From: a virus
Direction: 5' to 3' (one strand)
IMG/VR virus record: IMGVR_UViG_3300032174_000006
Location: 1-62,842 of that record
Length of the DNA stretch: 62,842 bases
The notes under the pieces were generated by a model, which worked only from the letters and a program-made list of their open reading frames with translations, did no database searches and was not told the origin of the DNA. This document shows positions 1 to 6,622 of the stretch, piece after piece. The position numbers and the translations under genes were made by a program. Every line of letters starts with the position of its first letter. Within the stretch, counting starts at the first letter, position 1.

Positions 1-127
1 GAATTCAACTGGAGGATACGAGAATGGCAAACGAAAAGAGAATCATCAACATTTTCATGGAAGGCGGGATCATTCAGGATATCCAACAGATTCCCAGCGA
101 TGTCGAGATTCACGTCTACGATTACGA
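1..127. repeat. Terminal direct repeat (assembly closure), left copy
   Basis: Bases 1-127 are repeated exactly at 62716-62842. The length, 127, equals a common maximum assembler k-mer. I therefore read it as the overlap of a circular contig rather than a biological terminal repeat. The gene at 24-212 is complete here and cut in the right-hand copy. Confidence 0.93.
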
Positions 128-212
128 TATTGAAGGCGTGGATTCGGATCGCATCGAAAAGGACGCGCTGGGCGATGACTGCACGATTACGATTATGGGC
201 GGCGGGCAATGA
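24..212 (+). CDS. Small acidic hypothetical protein (62 aa)
   Basis: The start is fixed by GGAGG at 11-15, eight bases before ATG. On the circle the same AACTGGAGG sequence lies twice in tandem before this gene (62708-62716 and 7-15). The protein has no membrane segment. It is rich in Asp, Ile and Val, with alternating beta-like stretches (VEIHVYDYDIEG) and a Gly-rich end. Its TGA overlaps the ATG of the next gene, so translation is probably coupled. It looks like the small beta-rich proteins often encoded by phages and plasmids; I cannot give a function. Confidence 0.8.
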   Translation: MANEKRIINIFMEGGIIQDIQQIPSDVEIHVYDYDIEGVDSDRIEKDALGDDCTITIMGGGQ

Positions 213-319
213 TGCATCAGCAATCGCTCCCCGCGCGCATCGGAGTTTGGCTATTCGTCTATCTCTTCCGCGTGGTATTCCTCACGCTGACCGTGCTGGA
301 AAGGATATCCGGACGATGA
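209..319 (+). CDS. Micro membrane protein (36 aa)
   Basis: It starts at ATG 209, inside the TGA of the preceding gene (ATGA overlap), and ends in a TGA that overlaps the next ATG at 316. The peptide has a short polar N-terminus and one hydrophobic segment (VWLFVYLFRVVFLTLTVL) followed by a basic tail, as in a single-pass inner-membrane protein. Overlaps on both sides are the main support, since a gene this short has little statistical weight. Function unknown. Confidence 0.6.
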   Translation: MMHQQSLPARIGVWLFVYLFRVVFLTLTVLERISGR

Positions 320-513
320 TGCCCGAATCGCGCACCATCCGTGACCAACGGATCGAGCGGTTAAATCGCCTGTACCGCAAGCGCAGATGGATCGCCGCGG
401 GCAAGATATCCTTCCATCTCACATTATCATTGCTCCTGTGGGCGATGCTGATTGGACTATGGTTCGGCGTGGCCGCTGGATTACGCCATCTCGCGCTATC
501 GCTTGGACGATAA
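316..513 (+). CDS. Small membrane protein with basic N-terminus (65 aa)
   Basis: ATG 316 overlaps the stop of the preceding micro-gene, and GAAAGGA lies about 11 bases upstream. Residues 1-35 are strongly basic (many Arg/Lys) and probably cytoplasmic. Residues 36-58 form one hydrophobic membrane segment (LLLWAMLIGLWFGVAAGL). The reading frame is open further upstream, but only this start fits the coupled arrangement. One member of a run of six or more tiny membrane proteins; function unknown. Confidence 0.65.
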   Translation: MMPESRTIRDQRIERLNRLYRKRRWIAAGKISFHLTLSLLLWAMLIGLWFGVAAGLRHLALSLGR

Positions 514-525
514 CCCGGAGGATTC

Positions 526-690
526 ATGCGAGACAAACGAAACGAGCTGAAAGAGCAATATCTCCGGTCCGCCGAACGCGAATCACGCGAAGGGAACGAG
601 ATCCGCGCGACGATGTACCGCAACGAAGCATGGCTGGTGGATCACCCGGAAGGCTGGCTCGAATACATCCAATCGGAGGGAACGCGATGA
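526..690 (+). CDS. Small charged hypothetical protein (54 aa)
   Basis: A good ribosome site (CCGGAGG) lies five bases before ATG 526. The N-terminal half is a highly charged helix rich in Arg and Glu; the C-terminal half contains a Trp-rich stretch (AWLVDHPEGWLEYIQ). It has no membrane segment, unlike its neighbours. Its TGA overlaps the ATG of the next gene (ATGA). Function unknown. Confidence 0.7.
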   Translation: MRDKRNELKEQYLRSAERESREGNEIRATMYRNEAWLVDHPEGWLEYIQSEGTR

Positions 691-788
691 TTAAACTATT
701 CCTTGAAATACTATGCCCGCGGTGGATTCCCCGAAACGAGGAAATCGCCATCCGCATCCGGAAATTGCGCTTTATCTCTACCAATTAA
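687..788 (+). CDS. Micro-protein (33 aa)
   Basis: ATG 687 overlaps the TGA of the 54-aa gene. The peptide has a short hydrophobic start (MIKLFLEILCPRWI) and an Arg/Ile-rich tail, so it may attach to the membrane as an amphipathic helix. Support comes from coupling and the clean ribosome site of the following gene just after its stop. Function unknown. Confidence 0.5.
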   Translation: MIKLFLEILCPRWIPRNEEIAIRIRKLRFISTN

Positions 789-802
789 AAAGGAGACTCA
801 AA

Positions 803-1144
803 ATGTTCAAACAAGCGATGGTACTCGGAATGATACTCGCAAGCGCCGTATCCGCATCTCCGCAGCAGAAGCAAGTGAAGCCGAAGAACGTTTATAAACT
901 TGTCCCGTTATCCACAAGCGAAGCGATTATCACCTGCCAGAATGGCGGCGACCCGACGTTCAAACATCTCACGAATAACACGGTAATGATCAGTTGCGGC
1001 CCGACGCTCAAAGCGAAGTGGGACGGCCAAAAGTTCACCTGCCCAGATGGATTCTTCGTATGGGCGGATGAGGGGGAAGCAATCGCGGGGAAGGATGACT
1101 ATGCGTATTGCGGCAGCTATCCCCTGAAAGAAACCCGGCCATGA
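803..1144 (+). CDS. Secreted or periplasmic small protein (113 aa)
   Basis: The start is ATG 803, set by AAGGAGA five to six bases upstream. Residues 1-18 form a Sec signal peptide (Lys, hydrophobic core, then SAVSA as the likely cleavage site). The mature part has four Cys residues in the last 65 residues (TCQNGGD, ISCGPT, FTCPDG, AYCGSY), suggesting two disulfides and a location outside the cytoplasm. The TGA overlaps the next ATG. No family recognised; a small exported protein made early in a phage could alter the host envelope. Confidence 0.75.
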   Translation: MFKQAMVLGMILASAVSASPQQKQVKPKNVYKLVPLSTSEAIITCQNGGDPTFKHLTNNTVMISCGPTLKAKWDGQKFTCPDGFFVWADEGEAIAGKDDYAYCGSYPLKETRP

Positions 1145-1308
1145 TGAAAATTGCCCTGCAATTCCGCCGGCCGATTGTCATCACGTTCGGATTGATCGTG
1201 TTCCTATCCGGGCTCGTGGTGACAATCGCGGTGGGAGTCATCATCCTCGCCGCGATCCTCGCCATCTGGCCCGCGCTCGGCGTGCTCACGCATTGGAGGC
1301 AACCATGA
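1141..1308 (+). CDS. Small membrane protein (55 aa)
   Basis: ATG 1141 overlaps the TGA of the exported protein upstream. After a basic start (MMKIALQFRRP), about 38 hydrophobic residues with Gly and Ala follow, enough for one long or two short membrane segments. It overlaps the next gene by ATGA. Function unknown; part of the coupled small-membrane-protein run. Confidence 0.65.
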   Translation: MMKIALQFRRPIVITFGLIVFLSGLVVTIAVGVIILAAILAIWPALGVLTHWRQP

Positions 1309-1403
1309 CCGTCATCATCGCAATTATCTTGCTTGTCATCGGCGTGCCATTGCTGGACGGCATCGCGCGGGAAATCGGCAACTGGCTCAGGGGGAAACAA
1401 TGA
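1305..1403 (+). CDS. Micro membrane protein (32 aa)
   Basis: ATG 1305 overlaps the previous TGA, and TTGGAGG lies seven bases upstream. One hydrophobic segment (IIAIILLVIGVPLL) is followed by a charged amphipathic tail. Its TGA overlaps the next ATG (1400). Coupling on both sides supports a real gene despite its length. Function unknown. Confidence 0.6.
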   Translation: MTVIIAIILLVIGVPLLDGIAREIGNWLRGKQ

Positions 1404-1636
1404 TCCTGTCCATCGTCATCGCGCTGGTGATATTCTTCTTCGGCATCCCGCTTGCGATATGGCTGTTCGTGCTTACCGTCAAAGCGATCGGCGCGGCGTT
1501 CCATTTCATCGTGGAAACATTCTTCGGCGCGTGTTTTGCCATCCTCGACGCCGTCGCATGGGCGATCAAACAGACGCTCCGCGCGATCCGCTGGGCTTAT
1601 CGCGGCGTCCGGGCGCAGGTGCAGAATTTAGGGTGA
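1400..1636 (+). CDS. Membrane protein with two hydrophobic segments (78 aa)
   Basis: ATG 1400 overlaps the previous TGA. Residues 2-30 are very hydrophobic (FFFGIPLAIWLFVL), residues 30-55 form a second, Phe/Ala-rich segment, and the tail is basic (RAIRWAYRGVRAQ). Last gene of the plus-strand run. It faces the end of the minus-strand gene at 1671 across 34 bases, where I see no clear terminator. Function unknown; the size would suit a holin-like or superinfection-exclusion protein, but nothing proves that. Confidence 0.7.
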   Translation: MILSIVIALVIFFFGIPLAIWLFVLTVKAIGAAFHFIVETFFGACFAILDAVAWAIKQTLRAIRWAYRGVRAQVQNLG

Positions 1637-1670
1637 AATTTGGTCCGCTATCTGCAATTTCGATTGAGAT

Positions 1671-2597
1671 TCAACTGGAAGGACGCCAGCGGCAGTCACT
1701 CGGGCGCGGATTTGGCGCATCTTTGTCGAACCATTGCGAGACTTCGACATGCGGCTGGCCGCAAGTTGAGCACAAGGATTTCCGCTTAGCTGCTGATTTG
1801 GCTGGAGTTGCTTCAGATAGCACCAAACCCTCAAACATTTTTACAGGGAATTCCATGCCCTCTGTAAAAAAGTCCTCCTCTGCCGGAGTATCAGCGCTAA
1901 GTGGCAGAATATCAGGGTTTTGCTTGAGCCTTACTCCCGTGGATCGGAAGCGATGCATGCCCTTGAACAGTGCTTGTTGCTCGCCACGATCAGTTGCGTC
2001 TTTGGGGAGATAGGCGGCCATGAGCCGATTTTCAAAATACCACCACAGCTGAAACAAGTGGGCTCTCTCGGTAGAGATCAACGTTCCTTCCGGCCAGTCG
2101 AGTTTTGGCGCGTCTATGTGATTAGGAACGATGTACAAAACGCGAATTACAAGGCGTCCCTTCCGATACCCTACAAGGTGGCGCCAGTTGTTTTGCATCA
2201 TGCCACCCAAACTATCAAAAAACTCATCCGCACTCGCGCGGCTTCGTTCTCCGGGAATGGATATCTCTTGGTAGATTGCGTGATGGTCTAAAAGAAGCCG
2301 CATGGCATCGTCTACTGCAGGCTGCCATCGGTCGCATGTTTCCTTTAGCATGCGCGGGCTGCAATCAATGCAGAAGGCCCCAGCGCAGCGTTGATAGGTG
2401 ACGTCAACATGACCAGCCGCACAGCGTTTCTTTGCGAATCGGCCGCAATAGTCCGCGCGTTCAGCCATCCCAGGCTCGCCGGCCGCGGCTAGGGATTTGG
2501 CGAACATGGATTTTGGCGGACTTGGGATATAAACGTCGAGGATTTGTTGGGTCAGGCGGGGATCGTTTGGATCAATCGTGCGTGCAGACGTGCTCAT
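1671..2597 (-). CDS. Cys-rich putative zinc-binding protein (308 aa)
   Basis: The only minus-strand gene in the first 16 kb. GGAGAGG precedes ATG 2597. Residues 50-90 hold six Cys (C51, C59, C71, C76, C79, C88) in a pattern like the N-terminal zinc modules of some replication initiators and transposases. A second cluster near the C-terminus reads CSTCGQPH. The middle is mixed alpha/beta with no obvious HUH or DDE catalytic set. It begins with a DPNDPRL peptide also found in the gene at 10371. It has its own divergent control region, so a regulatory or replication-initiation role is possible; I do not recognise the family. Confidence 0.8.
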   Translation of the reverse strand: MSTSARTIDPNDPRLTQQILDVYIPSPPKSMFAKSLAAAGEPGMAERADYCGRFAKKRCAAGHVDVTYQRCAGAFCIDCSPRMLKETCDRWQPAVDDAMRLLLDHHAIYQEISIPGERSRASADEFFDSLGGMMQNNWRHLVGYRKGRLVIRVLYIVPNHIDAPKLDWPEGTLISTERAHLFQLWWYFENRLMAAYLPKDATDRGEQQALFKGMHRFRSTGVRLKQNPDILPLSADTPAEEDFFTEGMEFPVKMFEGLVLSEATPAKSAAKRKSLCSTCGQPHVEVSQWFDKDAPNPRPSDCRWRPSS

Positions 2598-2692
2598 AGA
2601 TACACCTCTCCCATACGAAATTTTGGCTCATGGCTCTCCGTGCGTCAGGGGCGGCCTATAGGTGGAATCTCTGTGCTCTCTTTGAAGTTGGC

Positions 2693-2716
2693 GGGGGTAG
2701 TCTTCCTACTACCCCC
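2693..2716 (-). other. Perfect hairpin in 5' leader
   Basis: GGGGGTAGT (2693-2701) pairs perfectly with ACTACCCCC (2708-2716) around a six-base loop. No T-run follows on either strand, so it is not a standard terminator. It sits in the probable leader of the minus-strand gene, about 95 bases before its start. It could be an attenuator, a protein-binding hairpin, or a DNA operator. Confidence 0.6.
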
Positions 2717-2771
2717 ACCACAAACCCACGAGAGAGTACAGGGGAAGTGACTATAAGCGGAGGGAGTATCA

Positions 2772-2794
2772 ATTATACCCCATACCTTTGTCAA
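2772..2794 (-). promoter_or_regulatory. Candidate minus-strand promoter with short spacing
   Basis: On the minus strand TTGACA (2794-2789) and TATAAT (2777-2772) are both perfect sigma70 boxes. The spacer between them is only 11 bases, where 16-18 is normal. Either the TATAAT works with an activator, or the TTGACA belongs to something else. It would drive the gene ending at 1671. Confidence 0.4.
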
Positions 2795-2829
2795 GCAAAA
2801 TCGACATATCCCTAAAATTATTTTTCCCC

Positions 2830-2902
2830 ATAACACTGTCAAAACACATCACATATGATCCCAGTGTATAATTCTCCACAATTCGCTTGACAACAGTGTA
2901 AT
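2830..2902. promoter_or_regulatory. Three operator-like AGTGTWAT sites
   Basis: ATAACACT at 2830-2837 (reverse complement AGTGTTAT), AGTGTATA at 2863-2870 and AGTGTAAT at 2895-2902. The sites are about 32 bases, three helical turns, apart. They overlap or flank the predicted plus promoters. AGTGTAAT recurs in reverse at 8863-8870, just upstream of another predicted promoter. Confidence 0.45.
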
Positions 2903-2916
2903 ATCCGTGCTAAATA
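2887..2916 (+). promoter_or_regulatory. Sigma70-type promoter for the early block
   Basis: Perfect TTGACA at 2887-2892, 18-base spacer, TAAATA at 2911-2916, followed by CGGAGG and the ATG at 2935. An AGTGTAAT site lies inside the spacer, so a protein bound there would block the promoter. Confidence 0.55.
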
Positions 2917-2934
2917 GAGAATCGGAGGGAAATC

Positions 2935-3186
2935 ATGAAAGCCAGAATAATCGCGATTCAATCCGGTTCCGACTACCAGGACGGTGAACGCCGAGTGGAA
3001 ATCCTCTTTGACGAAGCGGATAAGATGTACCGCCGCCTGCGCATCCCTGAAAAGCTGCTTGGAATGATAGGGTTACAGCTGGACAATGAGATCATCGTGG
3101 ATTTTACGCCCGCGAAGATTCTCCCCATCGACGCGCCGATTGCGCAGGTGATTCGGCATGATGAACAGGTGAAACGTGAGCAATAA
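2935..3186 (+). CDS. Small hypothetical protein, first of early operon (83 aa)
   Basis: CGGAGGG lies five bases before ATG 2935. The protein is mixed alpha/beta and acidic in the middle (VEILFDEADKMYRRLRIPEKLL), ending in a Pro/Ile-rich beta stretch. It overlaps the nuclease gene by 11 bases, whose GTG start lies inside it. The overlap and place suggest a partner or regulator of that nuclease. No family recognised. Confidence 0.75.
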   Translation: MKARIIAIQSGSDYQDGERRVEILFDEADKMYRRLRIPEKLLGMIGLQLDNEIIVDFTPAKILPIDAPIAQVIRHDEQVKREQ

Positions 3187-4789
3187 AATATTCGTAGATC
3201 GCTCAAGATATGAGACTTATGGCCGATGTCCGCGGTCCCGGTTCCTGGAATATCACTTCGCCGGGGCGGGAATCGTCAGCGCGCGGCGACCGTTGCCGCT
3301 GGCGGTCGGGGGAAGCGTACATCATGGGCTGGAGGTGCTGCTGCGTGAGGGACAAGCTAAACTCACTTTCAACTACCCCGATGAGGAATTATCGTGGATG
3401 AATATTGAGGAGCACGCGGTTGAGAAGGCGCTCGCCGACTTCGCCGAATATCAATCCGCGCTGGAATTGCCGGACGCCGAACGCACGGCGGCGGTCGAGC
3501 CGAACACGATTCGCAACTTGGATGAAGCGATGAGCGTGCGAAGTGAGATGGACGAATATCTCTTCCGCGAGCAATCCGCGCTCGTGGAAGCGATGGTCCG
3601 GGCCTACGCGCGCCGGCGGCTGCGCCCGCTGCTGGAGCAATTCGAAGTGCTGGAGGTGGAACGCGAAGGGGAGTGGAAGCTATCGGAATGGACAGCGGAT
3701 TATACTGGGCGCTCTCTCCCTATTTACGATTCGCATGCCATTCCGCATGAATTGTGGTTCATGTCCCGCCCCGACGCCCTGCTCCGCGAGCGCGAATCGA
3801 ATCAACTGTACCTTCTCTCGTACAAAACCGCCGCATCCTGGGACGTCCGCAAAGCGCGTGACGCGGAGCACGACATGCAGGGGATGAGCGAGGGGATTGA
3901 GATTGAGCGGAGGCTCGCAGAATGGTGGGAGAATATCCATCGCATAGTTAAAGCGGTGGGTGAGCCGAAGGACCGCTCAAAGTGGGATTATCACTATCCG
4001 AATAGTGAGACGGTTATCCCAAATGCGATGTGCAATTTCCTTTTGGGGCTGGACGCCCCTCCCCGCATCCTCGCCGTGCGGATGGAATTCCTCTTGAAAG
4101 GCGAACGCTGGAAGGACCGCGACCTCTCCGAACGCTTCGGCGTGGAAATGCGCTCGCAGAAATCCCACTTGATTCGCCAATACGTCGCCGTCTCAACGCC
4201 TGCGCGCGGGACTGCTGGCTATAATATCGGTGACGTCAACTGGAGTTGGGACTTTATTCGAGAGGACGGCCGCGAATCCTCCCTCGCGTGGCAGAATTGG
4301 AAATCCCGCCAAGTGGAAAACGTGAAAGAATGGATCGACAAACTCGACGACGCGGCGGAAACGATGTCAGCCGAGGATTCCACGATGGGATTAGAACCGC
4401 GGCTGCTCGGATATAAATGCGACGCGCAAGCGGTCGGCGTGACGCGGCAGCATCCGCTTGACGCGGTATTCATCCCTCCGATAACAATTTTCCGAAACAC
4501 TGACGACCTCAGAGACTTGGTGGAACAGATGGAGCACCAAGAAAGACGAATCGCCGAGGGTGTAGCGCAAGTTAACGCAGCTACTGAGGATGGAGAACAG
4601 CGTAGTCTGCTAAACCAATTCTTTCCGCAAACTAGAAGGGCCTGCGAATATCCAACAACATGTGCTTTTGTTTCAATATGTTACGGAGGAGATGATATTC
4701 GTAAGAATCCTCTTGACTCGGGGAAATATAAGGTTAGAATTCCTAACCACCCGCAGGAGGGTTCTAACAATGGAGAAACTAAGCCCTGA
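3176..4789 (+). CDS. RecB/Cas4-like PD-(D/E)XK nuclease with Fe-S cysteines (537 aa)
   Basis: GTG start at 3176, overlapping the previous gene. The N-terminus (DRSRYETYGRCPRSRFLEY) is typical of the RecB/Cas4 nuclease superfamily, with C18. Near the middle a PD motif (SRPDALL) is followed by a strand ending in K (YLLSYKTA), where the usual (D/E)xK reads SYK. At the C-terminus C490, C496 and C502 (C-x5-C-x5-C) should, with C18, hold a 4Fe-4S cluster as in AddB and Cas4. Expected role: DNA end processing for recombination-linked replication. The last 20 bases overlap the HNH gene. A second nuclease with the same Cys spacing lies at 22361-23344. Confidence 0.85.
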   Translation: MSNKIFVDRSRYETYGRCPRSRFLEYHFAGAGIVSARRPLPLAVGGSVHHGLEVLLREGQAKLTFNYPDEELSWMNIEEHAVEKALADFAEYQSALELPDAERTAAVEPNTIRNLDEAMSVRSEMDEYLFREQSALVEAMVRAYARRRLRPLLEQFEVLEVEREGEWKLSEWTADYTGRSLPIYDSHAIPHELWFMSRPDALLRERESNQLYLLSYKTAASWDVRKARDAEHDMQGMSEGIEIERRLAEWWENIHRIVKAVGEPKDRSKWDYHYPNSETVIPNAMCNFLLGLDAPPRILAVRMEFLLKGERWKDRDLSERFGVEMRSQKSHLIRQYVAVSTPARGTAGYNIGDVNWSWDFIREDGRESSLAWQNWKSRQVENVKEWIDKLDDAAETMSAEDSTMGLEPRLLGYKCDAQAVGVTRQHPLDAVFIPPITIFRNTDDLRDLVEQMEHQERRIAEGVAQVNAATEDGEQRSLLNQFFPQTRRACEYPTTCAFVSICYGGDDIRKNPLDSGKYKVRIPNHPQEGSNNGETKP

Positions 4790-5264
4790 AGAGTTTGTGC
4801 TGAGTTTTTGGTCGCGTGTTGAATTCACTGATACATGCTGGCTGTGGAAAGGGTCGTTGTACAACGGTTATGGATCTGTGCGAGCTTGGGGAAAATCCAC
4901 CAGTCCACATCGCGCAGCTTGGGAGATGTTGGTTGGAAAAATTCCTGCATCTTTGCAGGTGGACCATTTATGTAGAGTTCGGAATTGCGTGAACCCTATG
5001 CACATGGAATTGGTAACTGGAAAGGTGAACACATTGAGAGGTAATTCTCGTAGCGCGATCAATGCTCGAAAAACTCATTGCCCTCAAGGTCATCCCTATA
5101 ACCGCAAAAACACTTGGTCCGGAGATGGAATGCGTCACTGTCGTATGTGCAACAAGCTGCGAACTAGAAAAGCCAGAGCTGAACGACGCGGCGTGTATGG
5201 GAGAAATCATCGTCCGATGGCGGAGCGTTGCCGGGACAATTATGGTAAGAGGAAAACACAATGA
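4770..5264 (+). CDS. HNH homing endonuclease (164 aa)
   Basis: ATG 4770 follows CAGGAGGG. The protein shows the usual free-standing phage HNH layout: CWLWKG near residue 23, HRAAWE, then the core VDHLCRVRNCVNPMHMELVT, an N-x2-RG loop, and a C-terminal zinc-ribbon-like set (HCPQGH, HCRMCN). It should nick or cut DNA at a specific site and spread by homing. It is more AT-rich than the nuclease gene it overlaps by 20 bases and couples to the next gene by ATGA. Related in sequence to the HNH genes at 45443 and 53291. Confidence 0.9.
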   Translation: MEKLSPEEFVLSFWSRVEFTDTCWLWKGSLYNGYGSVRAWGKSTSPHRAAWEMLVGKIPASLQVDHLCRVRNCVNPMHMELVTGKVNTLRGNSRSAINARKTHCPQGHPYNRKNTWSGDGMRHCRMCNKLRTRKARAERRGVYGRNHRPMAERCRDNYGKRKTQ

Positions 5265-5503
5265 CCCTTCTCCTCACCCCCCGCGCCTCCCGCGCCCTGC
5301 GCCTCTCGACCGTCACCCGCGAGCATTGTGAAGTCGTGCTCGGGATGACCAACGGGCACGTCCGCGAGGCGGCGAAGATTCTCGGCTGCGGCTGGACGAC
5401 GCTATACAGATGGATCGCGGAATGGAAGCGCGAGGACGAGAAACGCACGAAACGCAAGCACCCTGAGGAGGACGAGAAATGTCAATCATCTCAACCGGAC
5501 TAA
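5261..5503 (+). CDS. Small helix-turn-helix DNA-binding protein (80 aa)
   Basis: ATG 5261 overlaps the stop of the HNH gene. Residues 32-55 (HVREAAKILGCGWTTLYRWI) read as a Fis/resolvase-type helix-turn-helix, followed by a very basic, Lys/Arg/Glu-rich tail. Probably a phage transcription regulator or architectural protein. The gene overlaps the following one by 25 bases. Family assignment rests on the helix-turn-helix pattern only. Confidence 0.75.
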   Translation: MTLLLTPRASRALRLSTVTREHCEVVLGMTNGHVREAAKILGCGWTTLYRWIAEWKREDEKRTKRKHPEEDEKCQSSQPD

Positions 5504-6078
5504 GCAACAGCGTCATCGGCGGGCCGAACCATCAGCAGAACGCGATCCGCTTCCGGGCCGCGCACAGTTCACCCTTGGCTGCGTTTCGGTGCTATGTGAT
5601 CGACCACGCGGCGGGATATTCGGCGGGGACGGGCGGGAAACTTTGGGCAATATTGTATACGGACATTTCTGGCAGGCCGGGCGAATGGTTAGCGCAGGGA
5701 TGGAAAGTCCCGGACCCGGAATTTCCAGATCCTTCCAGTGGAAAGGGACGATTCCCACTTGTTTCGTGTTCCACTCGTGCACTTGTGAAAGGGGCCTGGT
5801 ACTGGATCGTCATCACCAACGGCGACCCCGACCCGGTAGCCAACTATTTCTCCATGGACTACCTCCAGAACGAAACGGTGCTGAACCAAGTGCCGGACGC
5901 GCAAGTGTACATGTCGAGACCCGGCATGCCCTGGACGCTCGTCCCGAAACTCATCCCCTCGCCGTTCGTGCTGCATTATTCCAATGGATTGTGGCAGGGA
6001 ATTGGTTATATCGGGATTGCGAACGGCGCGCTCGAATGTGGGACGATGTACGGATTCCCGGCGGGGAGTTGCGTGTGA
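5479..6078 (+). CDS. Beta-rich, possibly jelly-roll binding protein (199 aa)
   Basis: GAGGAGG precedes ATG 5479. The sequence is beta-rich with many Gly, Trp and Tyr and few charges. It carries a GYSAGTGGKLWAILYTD stretch like those in jelly-roll domains of phage fibre proteins and surface proteins, where an invariant SAGTGG loop is followed by a strand and a Pro-Gly turn. There is no signal peptide or membrane segment. A receptor- or sugar-binding role is an inference. It is odd to find such a protein in the early/replication block. Confidence 0.7.
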   Translation: MSIISTGLSNSVIGGPNHQQNAIRFRAAHSSPLAAFRCYVIDHAAGYSAGTGGKLWAILYTDISGRPGEWLAQGWKVPDPEFPDPSSGKGRFPLVSCSTRALVKGAWYWIVITNGDPDPVANYFSMDYLQNETVLNQVPDAQVYMSRPGMPWTLVPKLIPSPFVLHYSNGLWQGIGYIGIANGALECGTMYGFPAGSCV

Positions 6079-6326
6079 AAACGTTTGAGGAATGGTACGC
6101 GCAGGCCGATACATTCAATGGCGCGGGTGACGCGGCTGAAGCTGCATGGCACGCCAGAGATGCCGAGGTGGACGCGCTGCGAGCGAAGCTGGACGAGGCG
6201 CGGAAGCTGGCCAAGCGACTTGATGAAATGGCGGATGATCGCACATCATCCTCAGGATATAGACTTGCCTGCGTGGACAATAGCCAATTGTTGCTGGCCG
6301 TCCTCGGCGACAAGGAGGGGAAGTGA
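6075..6326 (+). CDS. Coiled-coil hypothetical protein (83 aa)
   Basis: GTG 6075 overlaps the previous TGA (GTGA) and GGGGAG lies six bases upstream. Residues 15-55 form an Ala/Glu/Lys/Asp-rich helix with a heptad pattern (EVDALRAKLDEARKLAKRL). It is a soluble, probably oligomeric protein. It overlaps the next gene by GTGA. Such short coiled-coil genes are common in early phage operons; function unknown. Confidence 0.7.
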   Translation: MKTFEEWYAQADTFNGAGDAAEAAWHARDAEVDALRAKLDEARKLAKRLDEMADDRTSSSGYRLACVDNSQLLLAVLGDKEGK

Positions 6327-6622
6327 GCAACTTTCGGATTGCATGTCTTCTGGGTTTGGCGTTCCTGTTCGGATTTGAGGCTTGCAATTTTACTCTGGTT
6401 CGCCCAGCGCAAGCTCAAGTTCGAGACTTGCAGACTACGCTGCGCCGTCTGATGGATGCTGACAGGGAATTACAAAACTCCACAGAAAATCTTGAGCATG
6501 CTTTGAAAGTAACAATGGATCAGCGCGACAACTTCCTTGCGCAGATAAAGCAGCAAGCGGAGATTTTAAGACTGGTTGGCGGAGATCGAGGCTATGGCCG
6601 AATCTTTATGGAGAAAAAATGA
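6323..6622 (+). CDS. Membrane-anchored coiled-coil protein (99 aa)
   Basis: GTG 6323 overlaps the previous stop, with AGGGGAAG just upstream. Residues 5-30 form one membrane segment or signal anchor (IACLLGLAFLFGFEAC), ending in PAQAQ. Residues 32-90 are a long heptad-like helix rich in Gln, Leu and Arg. The topology resembles Rz-type spanins, but the gene lies far from the lysis cluster. Function unresolved. Confidence 0.7.
   Translation: MSNFRIACLLGLAFLFGFEACNFTLVRPAQAQVRDLQTTLRRLMDADRELQNSTENLEHALKVTMDQRDNFLAQIKQQAEILRLVGGDRGYGRIFMEKK

Larger units (their letters stand above)
2598..2934. promoter_or_regulatory. Divergent control region
   Basis: 337 bases without a supported gene, lying between divergent genes and clearly more AT-rich than its surroundings (2760-2915). 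It contains a perfect 9-bp hairpin (2693-2716), a plus promoter (2887-2916), a second plus -10 box (TATAAT, 2867-2872), a minus -10 (TATAAT, complement of 2772-2777) and three AGTGTWAT-like sites about 32 bases apart. This is the layout of a regulatory switch between the gene at 1671 and the early block. Confidence 0.65.

Noticed and set aside
1-127. A 127-bp direct terminal repeat as real phage genome ends
   Set aside because: The length equals a common assembler k-mer and it lies in coding sequence of a small gene, so assembly circularisation is the simpler reading. Read-end mapping could still show true ends.
2693-2716. Hairpin as a terminator
   Set aside because: No T-run on either side and it lies upstream of the gene start, so I list it as a leader hairpin.
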